From NCBI GenBank assembly GCA_017996675.1, contig JAGOGN010000003.1:1-28952 (forward strand): a stretch of DNA of 28,952 nt, in the 5' to 3' direction. This DNA is from Lachnospiraceae bacterium (GTDB taxonomy: Bacteria; Bacillota_A; Clostridia; Lachnospirales; Lachnospiraceae). Positions 7,907 through 16,679 of this stretch are shown in pieces (positions within the stretch are counted from its first letter, which is position 1; every line of letters begins with the position of its first letter). The notes under the pieces were generated by a model. That model made no database searches. It was not told the origin of the DNA and was given only the letters and a program-made list of their open reading frames with translations. The position numbers and the translations under genes are program-made.

Positions 7907-7919
7907 GCGATACCTTCCA
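7876..7919 (+). promoter_or_regulatory. Programmed -1 ribosomal frameshift site
   Basis: In zero frame the bases read GAC CCA AAA AAG. Thus both A AAA AAG (7876-7882) and the overlapping C CCA AAA (7873-7879) are valid slippery heptamers. Six nt downstream begins a perfect 7-bp stem, TGGAAGG (7889-7895) with CCTTCCA (7913-7919), the right distance for a stimulatory hairpin. The downstream frame is open to 8439, giving a fusion of about 288 residues. Confidence 0.9.
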
Positions 7920-8439
7920 TAATAAAGAAGATACACAAAAAAGAGATAAATTAAGTCCTTCAAAACTGTTTGAAGAAGTCTGCCCTTATTATATGAGCAT
8001 TGGAGTATCGTATCATGATTTTTGGGATGGAGAATTTGACATCTGCAAATATGCGAGAAAAGCAGACGAAATAAACCAAGGTAACAAGAACCGTGAGCAA
8101 TGGTGGCAAGCAGTATATATATTTAGAATGATGCTTGATGCATCACCTGCATTTAATGCATTTAATTCTGGTGATACAAACATAACATTATCAGTTGACC
8201 GTCCGTTCCCAATCACTCAAAAAGAGATTGATGAAAATAACCGGAGATTAGCAAAAGAGCAGATGGAACAATCAATCCAGAGAACAAAAGAATATATTGC
8301 CTTGCAAAACATAAAATCAAAAGAAGAAAAAGAGAAAAATAAAAAAGATGAAGTTAAAACAGATGTTTCAAAAGAAACACCAAAATCATCATATCAGCAA
8401 ACAAAACTTGATATAGATGAAAATAGCAACAAAGAATAA
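7882..8439 (+). CDS. Tail assembly chaperone, T part of the gpGT fusion (made by -1 frameshift)
   Basis: This frame has no believable start: only a TTG at 7888 without ribosome site. It is read after slippage on A AAA AAG, starting in the new frame at GAT 7882. About 185 residues are added: a conserved part with CPYYMSIGVSYHDFWDGEF, a helical part with NREQWWQAVYIFRMMLDA, then a long Lys/Glu/Gln-rich charged tail. The G part alone and the GT fusion normally act together in a fixed ratio during tape measure coating. Stop at 8439, 34 bp before the tape measure gene. Confidence 0.88.
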   Translation, partial: DLLEGKLLSDTFHNKEDTQKRDKLSPSKLFEEVCPYYMSIGVSYHDFWDGEFDICKYARKADEINQGNKNREQWWQAVYIFRMMLDASPAFNAFNSGDTNITLSVDRPFPITQKEIDENNRRLAKEQMEQSIQRTKEYIALQNIKSKEEKEKNKKDEVKTDVSKETPKSSYQQTKLDIDENSNKE

Positions 8440-8473
8440 TTATTTGCTAATTTAAGGAAAGGAGATAACACAT

Positions 8474-11400
8474 ATGGCAGATGCAGAATATAGTGGACTA
8501 TCTTTAGATGTAACGGCTAGTACAAGCAAAGCGGTTTCAGATTTAAACTCGCTGAAATCTGCTTTAAAAGATATTCTCAATCTTAATGCCGCTTCAAAAA
8601 TAAGTGAAATATCTCGTTCCTTAAATTCAATGAAAGATATTAATACAAGCAATACTTCAAAAGCATTGGAAAGTATTAAATCAATATCTGAATATGCAAA
8701 TAACATTTCATCGGAACAGATTTCCAAGATGACTAGCATGGCAGATGCAGTATCAAAACTTACATCAGCCGGCAAAGGCGGAATACCTAATTTAAAGAGT
8801 ATATCATCTTTCCAGATGCCAACTTCTAGTTTTTATACAGGGAAGTATACAACATCCACGCAATCCATGCCGGTTTCTACATTCCCAAAAAACGATTCTA
8901 TTACTAAAATGTTCTCGGATGCAAATAAGCAAGCTGTATCAGATTATAACGATAGATTGTCAACATTGAATAATATAGCATCAGCGGCAGGCTCTGGATT
9001 GCGTTCAATGGGAAATGTGATTAAAACAATTACCAGATATACAAAATCTGGTATTTCTGCTATCGGTGACTTGGGTTCTTCTTTAAAAGATAAATTGTTT
9101 GGCGGATTCATTGAGGCGGCAAAAGGAGCAGAACGGTTAAAAAACGCATTCCTTAGAATTGCAATATATCGTGGTATGCGTACTCTTATCAAAGATATTG
9201 CAAAAGATATTTCTACAGGAATGCAGAATACCTATTTCTGGGCTCAAACAACGGGTAATCAGTTTGCAGCAAGCATGGATAAAATCGCTACGGCTTCGTT
9301 GTATGCAAAAAATAGTTTAGGTGCGATGGTAGCACCATTACTAAACGCATTATCCCCAGCCATAGATATGATTATTGATAAATTTGTGGCACTTGTAAAT
9401 GTCATCAACCAAGTATTTTCTTTAATGGGTGGAAGTGGCACATGGATTAAAGCAATAAAATACCCTACGACATATGCCGATGCAGTGGGAAAAGCTGAAA
9501 AAGCAAACAAATCATTTCTTGCTAGTTTCGATGAATTGAATGTGATACCTGCACAGTCATCAAATACTACAGATTATGGTGGAATGTTTGAAACACAGAA
9601 TATCTCAACAGATATTAAGAATATGCTTAACACTGCCGATTGGACTGATTTAGGAAAACAATTTGGAGATAAATTAAACGCAATTACAGATTCAGCGGAT
9701 TCTTGGATTAATAATAAGTTCAAACCAGCAATCCAGACATGGTCTAGTCGAATTGCAACATATTTAAACGGTGCGGTATCTTCAATCAATTTCAAAAATA
9801 TAGGCAATACTTTTGCAGATGGTTTAAATGCCATTATTGATGGTGCGAATAATTTTATGCAGAAGTTCAAGTTCTACGATTTCGGAAAAGGAATTGGCGA
9901 TGCAGTATCAGCATGGTTCCAAAGAGTTGATTGGAATAATATTGCAATTTATTTGTCTACCAAATTAAATTCATTTATAGATGTCATACACGGATTTGTT
10001 GACGGTCTTGTAAATGATGCTCCATCTATCGGAAATAGAATTGGAACGGCAGTTGCAACATTCTTCTCTAATATCAAATGGGATAACATTCGTGAAACAT
10101 TAAAAACAGGGCTTCATACAATAGCCAATTTCATGGAAGGTTTCTTTAAAGGTGAAGATGGTTCTTTTAACAATTTTGGTTCTGAGCTTTCAGATACGAT
10201 TAAATCCGTTCTTGAAAATCCAGACACAAAAAAAATTATTGAAGGTGTATCGTCATTTATAAAATCTATTGTAAATGTAATATCAGATTTGCCATGGGAT
10301 GAAGTTGGATATGCAATTGGGTTTGCAATTGGTGAACTGCCATGGGGCAATATTTTTAAAACAGCGGCAAAAGCAATTATACAAGGACTTACAGGAGCAA
10401 TTAAAGGTCTTTTAGAATCGGATAATGGAATAACGCTTGTCCTAGGTATTGCCTTTGCTGGAGTTGTAAAAGGAGCGTTCTCTTATTTGATAACTAAACT
10501 TCCTGCACTTATTGCTGGCAAAGGTGGTCTTCTAAGTGCATTGAACACGGGTATTGAGTCTGTGTTAACTAGCTTGGCTAGTTCTATTCCTGCGGGTATA
10601 CTTGCCTTCTTGAGCAATCCTATAACCATTGCTGTAGCAGTAATAGGAGGCCTAGTTATTGCAGAAATGAATGGTATTCCAATCTTATCAACATTATCTA
10701 ATCTTGCGGGTAAGATTGTTGGTTGGTTAGCTTCATTATTTCCTACTTTGGTCGTAAAGATTATAAGAGGACTTGGAGACATGTTCAGTTCTATTAAGAA
10801 CTTTTTCTCAGACCATATCCAGGAGGCCAAGGATAACGGAGGTAATATAGCCAACGGTATTCTTGATGGTATTGGTGATGGGTTTAAGAGTATTGGGAAC
10901 TGGATACATGACCATATATTCCAACCATTTATTGATGGGTTCCGGAGTGCATTCCAGATTCATTCACCATCTCAAGTGATGTTCGATAATGGAACACTGG
11001 TAAGTCAAGGCCTGCTCAATGGCATAAGTTCTATAGATCTGTTATCACCGATAAGAAATTTTGTATCTGATATCGGAAATAAGCTGTCTAGCACGGCGGG
11101 AAATGCATGGACTTGGGGTAGTAATATTATTAATAACCTTAAGAACGGCTTTACCTCATCTGACTTGGGTCAAGATGTGCAGAACGTATCGGATACGTTT
11201 AGCGGTACACTTGGAAATCTATGGCAGAATGCATGGTCATGGGGGCATGACCTTCTTGATAATTTCTCAAATGGTTTCAATAGCGCAAAGAAATGGTTGT
11301 TTGATTCTGCTGATAATGTCGCGGGTTATCTTAGCGGTTTGCTTCACTTCTCTCGTCCTGATTTCGGCCCATTAAGAGATTATGAATCATGGATGCCTGA

Positions 11401-11755
11401 CATGATGAAAGGAATGGCAAACGGGATAAATAGTAATTCCTATCTTGTCATGGATGCAGTCAAAGGCCTTGCAGATAATATGCAGAAAGAATTAAGCAGG
11501 AATGTTTCTCTTACTGCAAGCGGTAGCACTTCATATGTAGCACAGACAGCATATTCTTTGCAAAATCAAGAAAATTCACAAGGAAATATGATGAACTCTT
11601 TGTTAAATATGGTCAATAATTCACAAAATAATTCAAATAGACCGATTGTCGTTGACAATAAACTTTATCTCGATAGCCAGCCGATTTATGCAAGCGTTGT
11701 AAAAAGAAATAATGATGTAGTTGCCCAAACGGGGGCAAGTGAAATACTTGTTTAA
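8474..11755 (+). CDS. Tail tape measure protein
   Basis: The 1093-residue product sets tail length and is ejected into the cell envelope with the DNA. The N-terminus is helical and Ser/Ala/Lys-rich. The middle carries repeated motifs of the type DWxxIxxxLxxxLNxFID. Hydrophobic stretches lie around residues 655-765 (candidate membrane-inserting segments). The C-terminal third has FQIHSPSQVM and HFSRPDFGPLRDYESWMPDM, hallmark motifs of Firmicutes tape measures. There is no peptidase or lysozyme domain that I can recognise. Ribosome site AAAGGAG. If one residue spans about 1.5 Angstrom as in other siphoviruses, the tail would be roughly 160 nm (estimate). Confidence 0.95.
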   Translation: MADAEYSGLSLDVTASTSKAVSDLNSLKSALKDILNLNAASKISEISRSLNSMKDINTSNTSKALESIKSISEYANNISSEQISKMTSMADAVSKLTSAGKGGIPNLKSISSFQMPTSSFYTGKYTTSTQSMPVSTFPKNDSITKMFSDANKQAVSDYNDRLSTLNNIASAAGSGLRSMGNVIKTITRYTKSGISAIGDLGSSLKDKLFGGFIEAAKGAERLKNAFLRIAIYRGMRTLIKDIAKDISTGMQNTYFWAQTTGNQFAASMDKIATASLYAKNSLGAMVAPLLNALSPAIDMIIDKFVALVNVINQVFSLMGGSGTWIKAIKYPTTYADAVGKAEKANKSFLASFDELNVIPAQSSNTTDYGGMFETQNISTDIKNMLNTADWTDLGKQFGDKLNAITDSADSWINNKFKPAIQTWSSRIATYLNGAVSSINFKNIGNTFADGLNAIIDGANNFMQKFKFYDFGKGIGDAVSAWFQRVDWNNIAIYLSTKLNSFIDVIHGFVDGLVNDAPSIGNRIGTAVATFFSNIKWDNIRETLKTGLHTIANFMEGFFKGEDGSFNNFGSELSDTIKSVLENPDTKKIIEGVSSFIKSIVNVISDLPWDEVGYAIGFAIGELPWGNIFKTAAKAIIQGLTGAIKGLLESDNGITLVLGIAFAGVVKGAFSYLITKLPALIAGKGGLLSALNTGIESVLTSLASSIPAGILAFLSNPITIAVAVIGGLVIAEMNGIPILSTLSNLAGKIVGWLASLFPTLVVKIIRGLGDMFSSIKNFFSDHIQEAKDNGGNIANGILDGIGDGFKSIGNWIHDHIFQPFIDGFRSAFQIHSPSQVMFDNGTLVSQGLLNGISSIDLLSPIRNFVSDIGNKLSSTAGNAWTWGSNIINNLKNGFTSSDLGQDVQNVSDTFSGTLGNLWQNAWSWGHDLLDNFSNGFNSAKKWLFDSADNVAGYLSGLLHFSRPDFGPLRDYESWMPDMMKGMANGINSNSYLVMDAVKGLADNMQKELSRNVSLTASGSTSYVAQTAYSLQNQENSQGNMMNSLLNMVNNSQNNSNRPIVVDNKLYLDSQPIYASVVKRNNDVVAQTGASEILV

Positions 11756-11783
11756 GAAAAATAAAGGAAAGGAGTTCATGTAA

Positions 11784-12203
11784 ATGGCATATTATAGCAC
11801 AGCGTGGATAAAAGCAAACAACATAATTCAGATAAGTACGGATAATGGTACAACATGGACTTCTTTGCCCGACCCTAAGGCATTAAAGATTGGGGCATAT
11901 GATTTAGACAGTTCAAAGTCAGGAAGAGGTCAAGATGGGAACGCCTTTAGAGATAGAGTAGCAGTAAAAGAAAAACTATTTTATACAGGTCCAGAAATAT
12001 TAAGAACAGATTATTCAAAAATATTAGCATTGACTTCAAATGCATCATTTCTTGTTAAATATTATTCGGATAAATATAACGCAGTTAGAACAGTATTGAT
12101 GTATGTTGGTGATAGGCAAGAAGAGATTGATTATGGTTATCTTGTAAATGACCCTGCACACAGTAGAATTAAAGAGTTCACAATAGATTTTATAGAACTT
12201 TAG
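11784..12203 (+). CDS. Minor tail protein behind the tape measure (DUF6711-like)
   Basis: 139 residues, starting MAYYSTAWIKANNIIQIST, beta-rich, with WTSLPDPKALKIGAYDLDSS and ending KEFTIDFIEL. I believe it belongs to the DUF6711 group of Firmicutes siphoviruses, which sits where the distal tail protein (Dit) is normally found. A distal tail or tube-tip role is inferred from position; no catalytic motif is seen. Ribosome site AAAGGAG. Confidence 0.7.
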   Translation: MAYYSTAWIKANNIIQISTDNGTTWTSLPDPKALKIGAYDLDSSKSGRGQDGNAFRDRVAVKEKLFYTGPEILRTDYSKILALTSNASFLVKYYSDKYNAVRTVLMYVGDRQEEIDYGYLVNDPAHSRIKEFTIDFIEL

Positions 12204-12234
12204 TATTTTAAAGAAAGGGGAGTGAATAAAATAT

Positions 12235-14112
12235 ATGGCGTTTGATAGTATATCACGGTCATTAAAAGGGTATATTTATTATGATAATACATATATTCCC
12301 AGTTCGTCCCTTACAAATGAGATAAAAGTAAGCGAGTTGTCAGCATCTAATAATACATTAAAACCAGGCGAATTTTGCAGAAATAAAATAGAGTTTGAAT
12401 ATATCACTCCTTCTACTGGTAAACTTGAATTAGAGGGCAAGCAAATAACATTTACTATTGACGATTTGGACAATAGCAAAATTCCATTGGCACCAAGTAA
12501 GACATTAGCCCCTAGTAAGACATTGGCACCGAATAGCCAGTTTATAGGCATTCCTACAGGTACGTTTTATGTTACGGAACAGACAACCAGCAACAATATG
12601 GTTACTTACAACGTGACGGGGTATAGTACACCTGCCAGCATGACGGAAACTGTAGATGTAAACAGTCTCCCATCATATAAAGTTGCTGATATTGTTAAAT
12701 TTATTGAGAACTATACAGGAATGCAGTTTGTATATGGAACAACATGGAAACTTGAAGATATTTCAACTATTGGAATACCAGATAAATGTACTTATCAAGA
12801 ATTGCTAGGATATTTTGCTGGATATGAAGGAAAGAATATACGTACTACTCCAACGGGCAAACTTGAAAAATATTGGTATGCAGATACAGGAAAATCAATA
12901 CCAAGGTCTATACAATATCTAGGAGAGACTTCCTATACGTCCCAGACAAGCGTTATAAACGCATTGACAACGGGGTCTTCCAATTCACCTATAACTGTAG
13001 GGAGTGGATTTCCAGTTGCGTATGAATGCCCTTATATCACTACAGAAGCGGAAGCACAATATGTGCTTGATAATATTAAAGGGCTATCCTATATTGTTGC
13101 TAATGTAAAATGGAGATATAACCCATATCTTCATGCCGGAGACATTGTTACACTTGAAACAACATCTGGTATAAATGGGATATTTCCAATTATGAGCAAT
13201 TCAATTTCGTTTGACGGCGGGATGTCTGCTACCGATATATCTTATGATTATAGAATTAACAAAGCAGTGTCAAGCAATGAAACTCCAACAGGCAAAAAAA
13301 TATCCGCCGTACAGACTGGGATGGTAAAGGCTCTTACAAACGCTACCGATACGATTACGGGAGCGTTAGCAGGTCATTACGCAGAAGTATTCGATAGCAA
13401 TAAACACCCCGTAGGATGGCAAATAACGGACACAGAGACACAAGGCACAACCGTAATACCGCCAACCACAAAGGGATGGAGATTTATTTACGGTGGGTTG
13501 TATTATAGCAATGATGGTTTCCAGTCAGCAAGCAATGTCGCTATTACTAAAGATGGAGAGATTGTAGCTAACTTCATTACTGCCGGCATTCTTGGGGATA
13601 AAGACATGGCTTCCACTACGAACTGGTGGAACATGGAAACTGGTGATATCAACCTTATCGGAACTAAAACATCAATCAGCGGGGATTGTATTAAGACAGG
13701 AACTATCAGTGCAAATAGGATTGATGTAAACGGAATTTTCGCAAAGGATATTACTGCTTCTGGTACTATTACAGGGGTTAAAATCAAAGGTTCTATTATT
13801 TCAGGCTCACATTATTATTTTAAGGGTGATAGTGAAACGGATAAAACATTAGGACAAATTTATTTGAATGAAAATACTAATACTGCAATTATTGATGGGA
13901 ATTCACTACTTATAAGTGGTGGTACTCTGGTTGAAATCATTACTACAATAAATGGAATGGTTTCAATTCATGGAAATCATTCTGGCATTGCTATTAACGG
14001 CTCTGATATTGAAATAGATACTTACAATTATAACGACAGTTCTTATACTTCACTTTATACTTTAAGATGGAAAGATGTAAGTGGTATAGGAAAAGTTTTA
14101 ATAGGTATTTAA
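12235..14112 (+). CDS. Tail hub / tip protein with spike-like C-terminus (Tal/prophage tail family)
   Basis: The 625-residue product has an N-terminal half like the baseplate hub proteins (gp27/XkdQ style; LKGYIYYDNTYIP, VKFIENYTGMQF, then GDIVTLE in an OB-like part near residue 305). The C-terminal part from about 425 has repeated beta-turn motifs (DGEIVANFITAGILGDKD, SISGDCIKTGTISANRIDV, ASGTITGVKIKGS), as in phage tail spikes and fibres. A short in-frame duplication, LAPSKT twice (residues 85-96), extends a loop. It probably forms the tail tip and contacts the receptor-binding protein. No peptidase motif is evident. Confidence 0.82.
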   Translation: MAFDSISRSLKGYIYYDNTYIPSSSLTNEIKVSELSASNNTLKPGEFCRNKIEFEYITPSTGKLELEGKQITFTIDDLDNSKIPLAPSKTLAPSKTLAPNSQFIGIPTGTFYVTEQTTSNNMVTYNVTGYSTPASMTETVDVNSLPSYKVADIVKFIENYTGMQFVYGTTWKLEDISTIGIPDKCTYQELLGYFAGYEGKNIRTTPTGKLEKYWYADTGKSIPRSIQYLGETSYTSQTSVINALTTGSSNSPITVGSGFPVAYECPYITTEAEAQYVLDNIKGLSYIVANVKWRYNPYLHAGDIVTLETTSGINGIFPIMSNSISFDGGMSATDISYDYRINKAVSSNETPTGKKISAVQTGMVKALTNATDTITGALAGHYAEVFDSNKHPVGWQITDTETQGTTVIPPTTKGWRFIYGGLYYSNDGFQSASNVAITKDGEIVANFITAGILGDKDMASTTNWWNMETGDINLIGTKTSISGDCIKTGTISANRIDVNGIFAKDITASGTITGVKIKGSIISGSHYYFKGDSETDKTLGQIYLNENTNTAIIDGNSLLISGGTLVEIITTINGMVSIHGNHSGIAINGSDIEIDTYNYNDSSYTSLYTLRWKDVSGIGKVLIGI

Positions 14113-14128
14113 GAAAGGATAATATAAC

Positions 14129-14473
14129 ATGAAAAATAGTGAAGCACTAAACAATCTTAATTCATTGGTTACTGTTTCTCAGGCAACAAACGTTTTTCCA
14201 GTATCGGTAGGATATAAAATAATTAAGAATATGAAAGCCTTGAAGAATGCTCTTGAACCATATGAAGAAATGCGAAATAAAATAGTTACAAAATATGATA
14301 AATCTGGTTTGGTAAAAGAAGACAATCCAGAATATCAGGATTGCTTAAAGGATATTTCCGAATTAAATATGCAAGAAACAGATGTTGAACTTGATACAAT
14401 TTCTATAGACGATATTAAAGACCTTGAAATTCCTATGAATATATTAACAAATTTATCGTGTATGATTGAATGA
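14129..14473 (+). CDS. Small helical tail-region protein (unknown; DUF1617-like?)
   Basis: 114 residues, mostly helical and acidic: MKNSEALNNLNSLVTVSQAT, VFPVSVGYKIIKNMKALKNA, then ELDTISIDDIKDLEIPMNIL. Small proteins with a P-V-x-x-x-Y/K-I-x-K-N pattern, assigned to DUF1617, occur at this spot in several lactic and clostridial phages, and this gene resembles them, but I am not certain. Function unknown. Its 3' end overlaps the -35 of a promoter for the receptor-binding gene. Confidence 0.65.
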   Translation: MKNSEALNNLNSLVTVSQATNVFPVSVGYKIIKNMKALKNALEPYEEMRNKIVTKYDKSGLVKEDNPEYQDCLKDISELNMQETDVELDTISIDDIKDLEIPMNILTNLSCMIE

Positions 14474-14494
14474 TTGTGAAAAAAGTGGTATTAT
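14466..14494 (+). promoter_or_regulatory. Internal promoter for the receptor-binding / lysis block
   Basis: TTGAAT (14466-14471), 17-nt spacer, TATTAT (14489-14494) preceded by TG one base away, making an extended -10 (TGGTATTAT). Transcription would begin near 14501, shortly before the gene at 14535. It overlaps the end of the preceding gene, whose stop is at 14471-14473. Confidence 0.55.
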
Positions 14495-14534
14495 TAACAA
14501 GTAAAAAGAAGAAAGGAATGGGAAAAATAAATAT

Positions 14535-15542
14535 ATGGGAACATTACCTACCTATACAAAATTAACATATGTTGATGATATAACACCACCGGCAATAAGT
14601 GCGGACAATCTTAACAAAAATGAGGCACAGATAGATGCACTTACGGTGCAAGTAAATAAAGACCAAAGCAATATAGCATCGGAATATAGTCCATCTGCAA
14701 CGTATGCAGTTGGCGATTATAGACTTTATAATGGTGCTCTGTACAGATGCACTACTGCCATTACTACGCCAGAGGCTTGGAATAGTGCTCATTGGACAGC
14801 AATACCGGCGATGGATGAAATTGCTCCGCTTGTTTATCCAAATGCGGGTTCGCATAACGGCGTATTCAGAGGAAAAAATATCACTGCAAACGTAACGGAT
14901 GGAAGTTTCTATACAAACATTAAAAACGGCACGTTCAAGGATATCTATATTGGCGATTACTTCACAAAAACAGTGAACGGAACGGCATTTGTATTCCGCG
15001 TTGCCGGATTAGATGTTTATCTGCATAGAGGAAGCGCAGAGTTCACATCACATCATGCAGTTATTGTTCCAGATGGAATCTTTGGAAAGTTCCAGATGAA
15101 CTCTTCTGATACAACAGCCGGTGGATATGTAGGCTCCGCAATGTACACAAGCGTTCTTCCTATATGGGCTGGATATCTTGCAACTGCATTTGGACCCAAT
15201 CTCTTAACAAATAAAGAATTGTTATCAAATGCAATTAACGGTGATCTTCCTAGTGGCTGGGCTTGGTATGATTCAAAAGTTAATCTCATGACTTCTGAAG
15301 AGGCTGTTGGCCATGGCGAATTTGGCATGTCTGGTTATAACTATGGATATAACATTGGTATTGCCTATGGGCAGCTTCCGTTGTTCAGATTGGCTCCAGA
15401 GTTTATCTGTAACCGTGAAATTTGGTGGCTCCGCAATATTACAAGTGCTGCCGCCTTCGCGATTATGGACAACTACGGCGATTTGACCGACCGCACCGCT
15501 TCCGACACCTGGGGTCTTCGCCCTCGATTCCTGCTTGGCTAA
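14535..15542 (+). CDS. Receptor-binding tail protein with C-type-lectin-like end (possible DGR target)
   Basis: 335 residues. The N-terminus (MGTLPTYTKLTYVDDITPP) is of the kind that attaches to a tail tip. Residues about 55-92 (YAVGDYRLYNGALYRC, ending SAHWTAI) look like a small carbohydrate-binding (CBM5/12-type) module. The C-terminal third has REIWWLRNITSAAAF and ends GLRPRFLLG. This WWLR...GxRPxF pattern marks the C-type-lectin (DUF6273/FGE-like) fold used by variable proteins of diversity-generating retroelements. The last ~110 bases are about 58% G+C (hand count) against about 32% some 200 bp earlier. No reverse transcriptase is in the window. Confidence 0.8.
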   Translation: MGTLPTYTKLTYVDDITPPAISADNLNKNEAQIDALTVQVNKDQSNIASEYSPSATYAVGDYRLYNGALYRCTTAITTPEAWNSAHWTAIPAMDEIAPLVYPNAGSHNGVFRGKNITANVTDGSFYTNIKNGTFKDIYIGDYFTKTVNGTAFVFRVAGLDVYLHRGSAEFTSHHAVIVPDGIFGKFQMNSSDTTAGGYVGSAMYTSVLPIWAGYLATAFGPNLLTNKELLSNAINGDLPSGWAWYDSKVNLMTSEEAVGHGEFGMSGYNYGYNIGIAYGQLPLFRLAPEFICNREIWWLRNITSAAAFAIMDNYGDLTDRTASDTWGLRPRFLLG

Positions 15543-15639
15543 ATCTTTAATCAGGCATGATGTTGAGATGTTGAAAGGAAACAATGTTGGCGAAGAATAT
15601 AAAGAAGATTATCTGTAAAAGAAAGAAGAGGAATAATGA

Positions 15640-15759
15640 ATGGCACGTATTTATCCAATTGTATTCAGTCCTAAAATTAAGATTGATTTGAATGATAAAT
15701 CAAAGGAAGAACTGAATAATGGTAAGGGTTATGATGAACCAAAAGAGGTGAGCAAATGA
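15640..15759 (+). CDS. 39-residue protein translationally coupled to the endolysin
   Basis: Product starts MARIYPIVFSPKIKIDLNDK and is basic/polar without a membrane segment. ATG 15640 follows AGAGG at 15627-15631. The stop (TGA 15757-15759) overlaps the endolysin start (ATG 15756) in an ATGA junction, which is strong support for real translation. I do not recognise a family. It may be a small tail or XkdX-like remnant or only a coupling leader; function unknown. Confidence 0.6.
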   Translation: MARIYPIVFSPKIKIDLNDKSKEELNNGKGYDEPKEVSK

Positions 15760-16661
15760 CATATTCACAGCTAACAAATGATGTTATATTGACTGATAAA
15801 TGTAATGACCGGCAGGGGAACCCTATCTGTAAGATTACACCGCATCATATGGCCGGAGTGATGTCTGGTGTTTCATGTGCTACGTATCTAGCCAATACAG
15901 CAAGAGAATGTTCAGCCAACTATTGCATCGGCGTTGATGGTGACATTGCTTGTAATGTCGAAGAGGAAAACAGAGCATGGACATCTAGTTCTTGGGATAA
16001 CGATAAGAACGCCATTACCATTGAGGTTTCGGATTGCGATGATGATTGGAATATCAGTGATGCCTCATGGAACGCATTAGTCAATCTGTGTGTAGATGTT
16101 TGCAAACGGTATGGCTTTAGCCTTAACTACACAGGTGATGCAAACGGTAGCCTTACAGAACATCGCATGTTTGCAAACACTGCATGTCCAGGTGAACCAC
16201 TGCATAATCGCATGGCTGAACTGGCTGATACAGTCAACGCAAGGCTGAACATAGGCATCTCAGAAGAGAAAAATGGTGTATACCGTTTATACAATCCTAA
16301 TACTGGTGAGCACTTCTTTACGGCTGATTTAACCGAAGCTAATAACTGTGCGAATGCTGGTTGGTCGTATGAAGGTGTTGCATGGCACATTGGCGGTGAT
16401 GTTCCTGTTTATCGTATTTATAACCCGAATGATGGAACCCACATGTTCACTGCTTCGGAAGCAGAAAAGAATAATCTTGTTTCCCTTGGCTGGACAGATG
16501 AAGGAATTGCATTTAAGGTTGTAGAAAGTTCAAATGTAGCTGTATATCGTTGCTACAATCCGAATAATGGTTCACATATGTTTACGGCATCTTATCCAGA
16601 ATTTCAGCACATTATAGATTGCGGCTGGGTATCTGAGGGAATTGGCTTCTACGCCGAATAA
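15756..16661 (+). CDS. Endolysin: N-acetylmuramoyl-L-alanine amidase with three DUF5648 wall-binding repeats
   Basis: 301 residues. Residues 1-165 form an Amidase_2/PGRP catalytic domain that cuts the amide bond between MurNAc and L-alanine. The zinc ligands fit H30 or H31 (ITPHHMAG), H136 (LTEHRM) and C144 (NTACPG), with E90 in the ITIE strand. Three repeats of about 38 residues follow (175-212, 218-255, 263-300), each of the form VYRxYNPNxGxHxFTA...GWxxEGIAF, the DUF5648 pattern of clostridial surface and lysin proteins. There is no signal peptide, so export needs the holin encoded downstream. Confidence 0.93.
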   Translation: MTYSQLTNDVILTDKCNDRQGNPICKITPHHMAGVMSGVSCATYLANTARECSANYCIGVDGDIACNVEEENRAWTSSSWDNDKNAITIEVSDCDDDWNISDASWNALVNLCVDVCKRYGFSLNYTGDANGSLTEHRMFANTACPGEPLHNRMAELADTVNARLNIGISEEKNGVYRLYNPNTGEHFFTADLTEANNCANAGWSYEGVAWHIGGDVPVYRIYNPNDGTHMFTASEAEKNNLVSLGWTDEGIAFKVVESSNVAVYRCYNPNNGSHMFTASYPEFQHIIDCGWVSEGIGFYAE

Positions 16662-16679
16662 TCAAAGAGGATAAATTAA

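Noticed and set aside
14562..14855. Reverse-strand ORF over the receptor-binding gene
   Set aside because: No ribosome site, a Cys/Arg-rich improbable product, and it is fully covered by a convincing + strand gene, as for all other reverse ORFs here.
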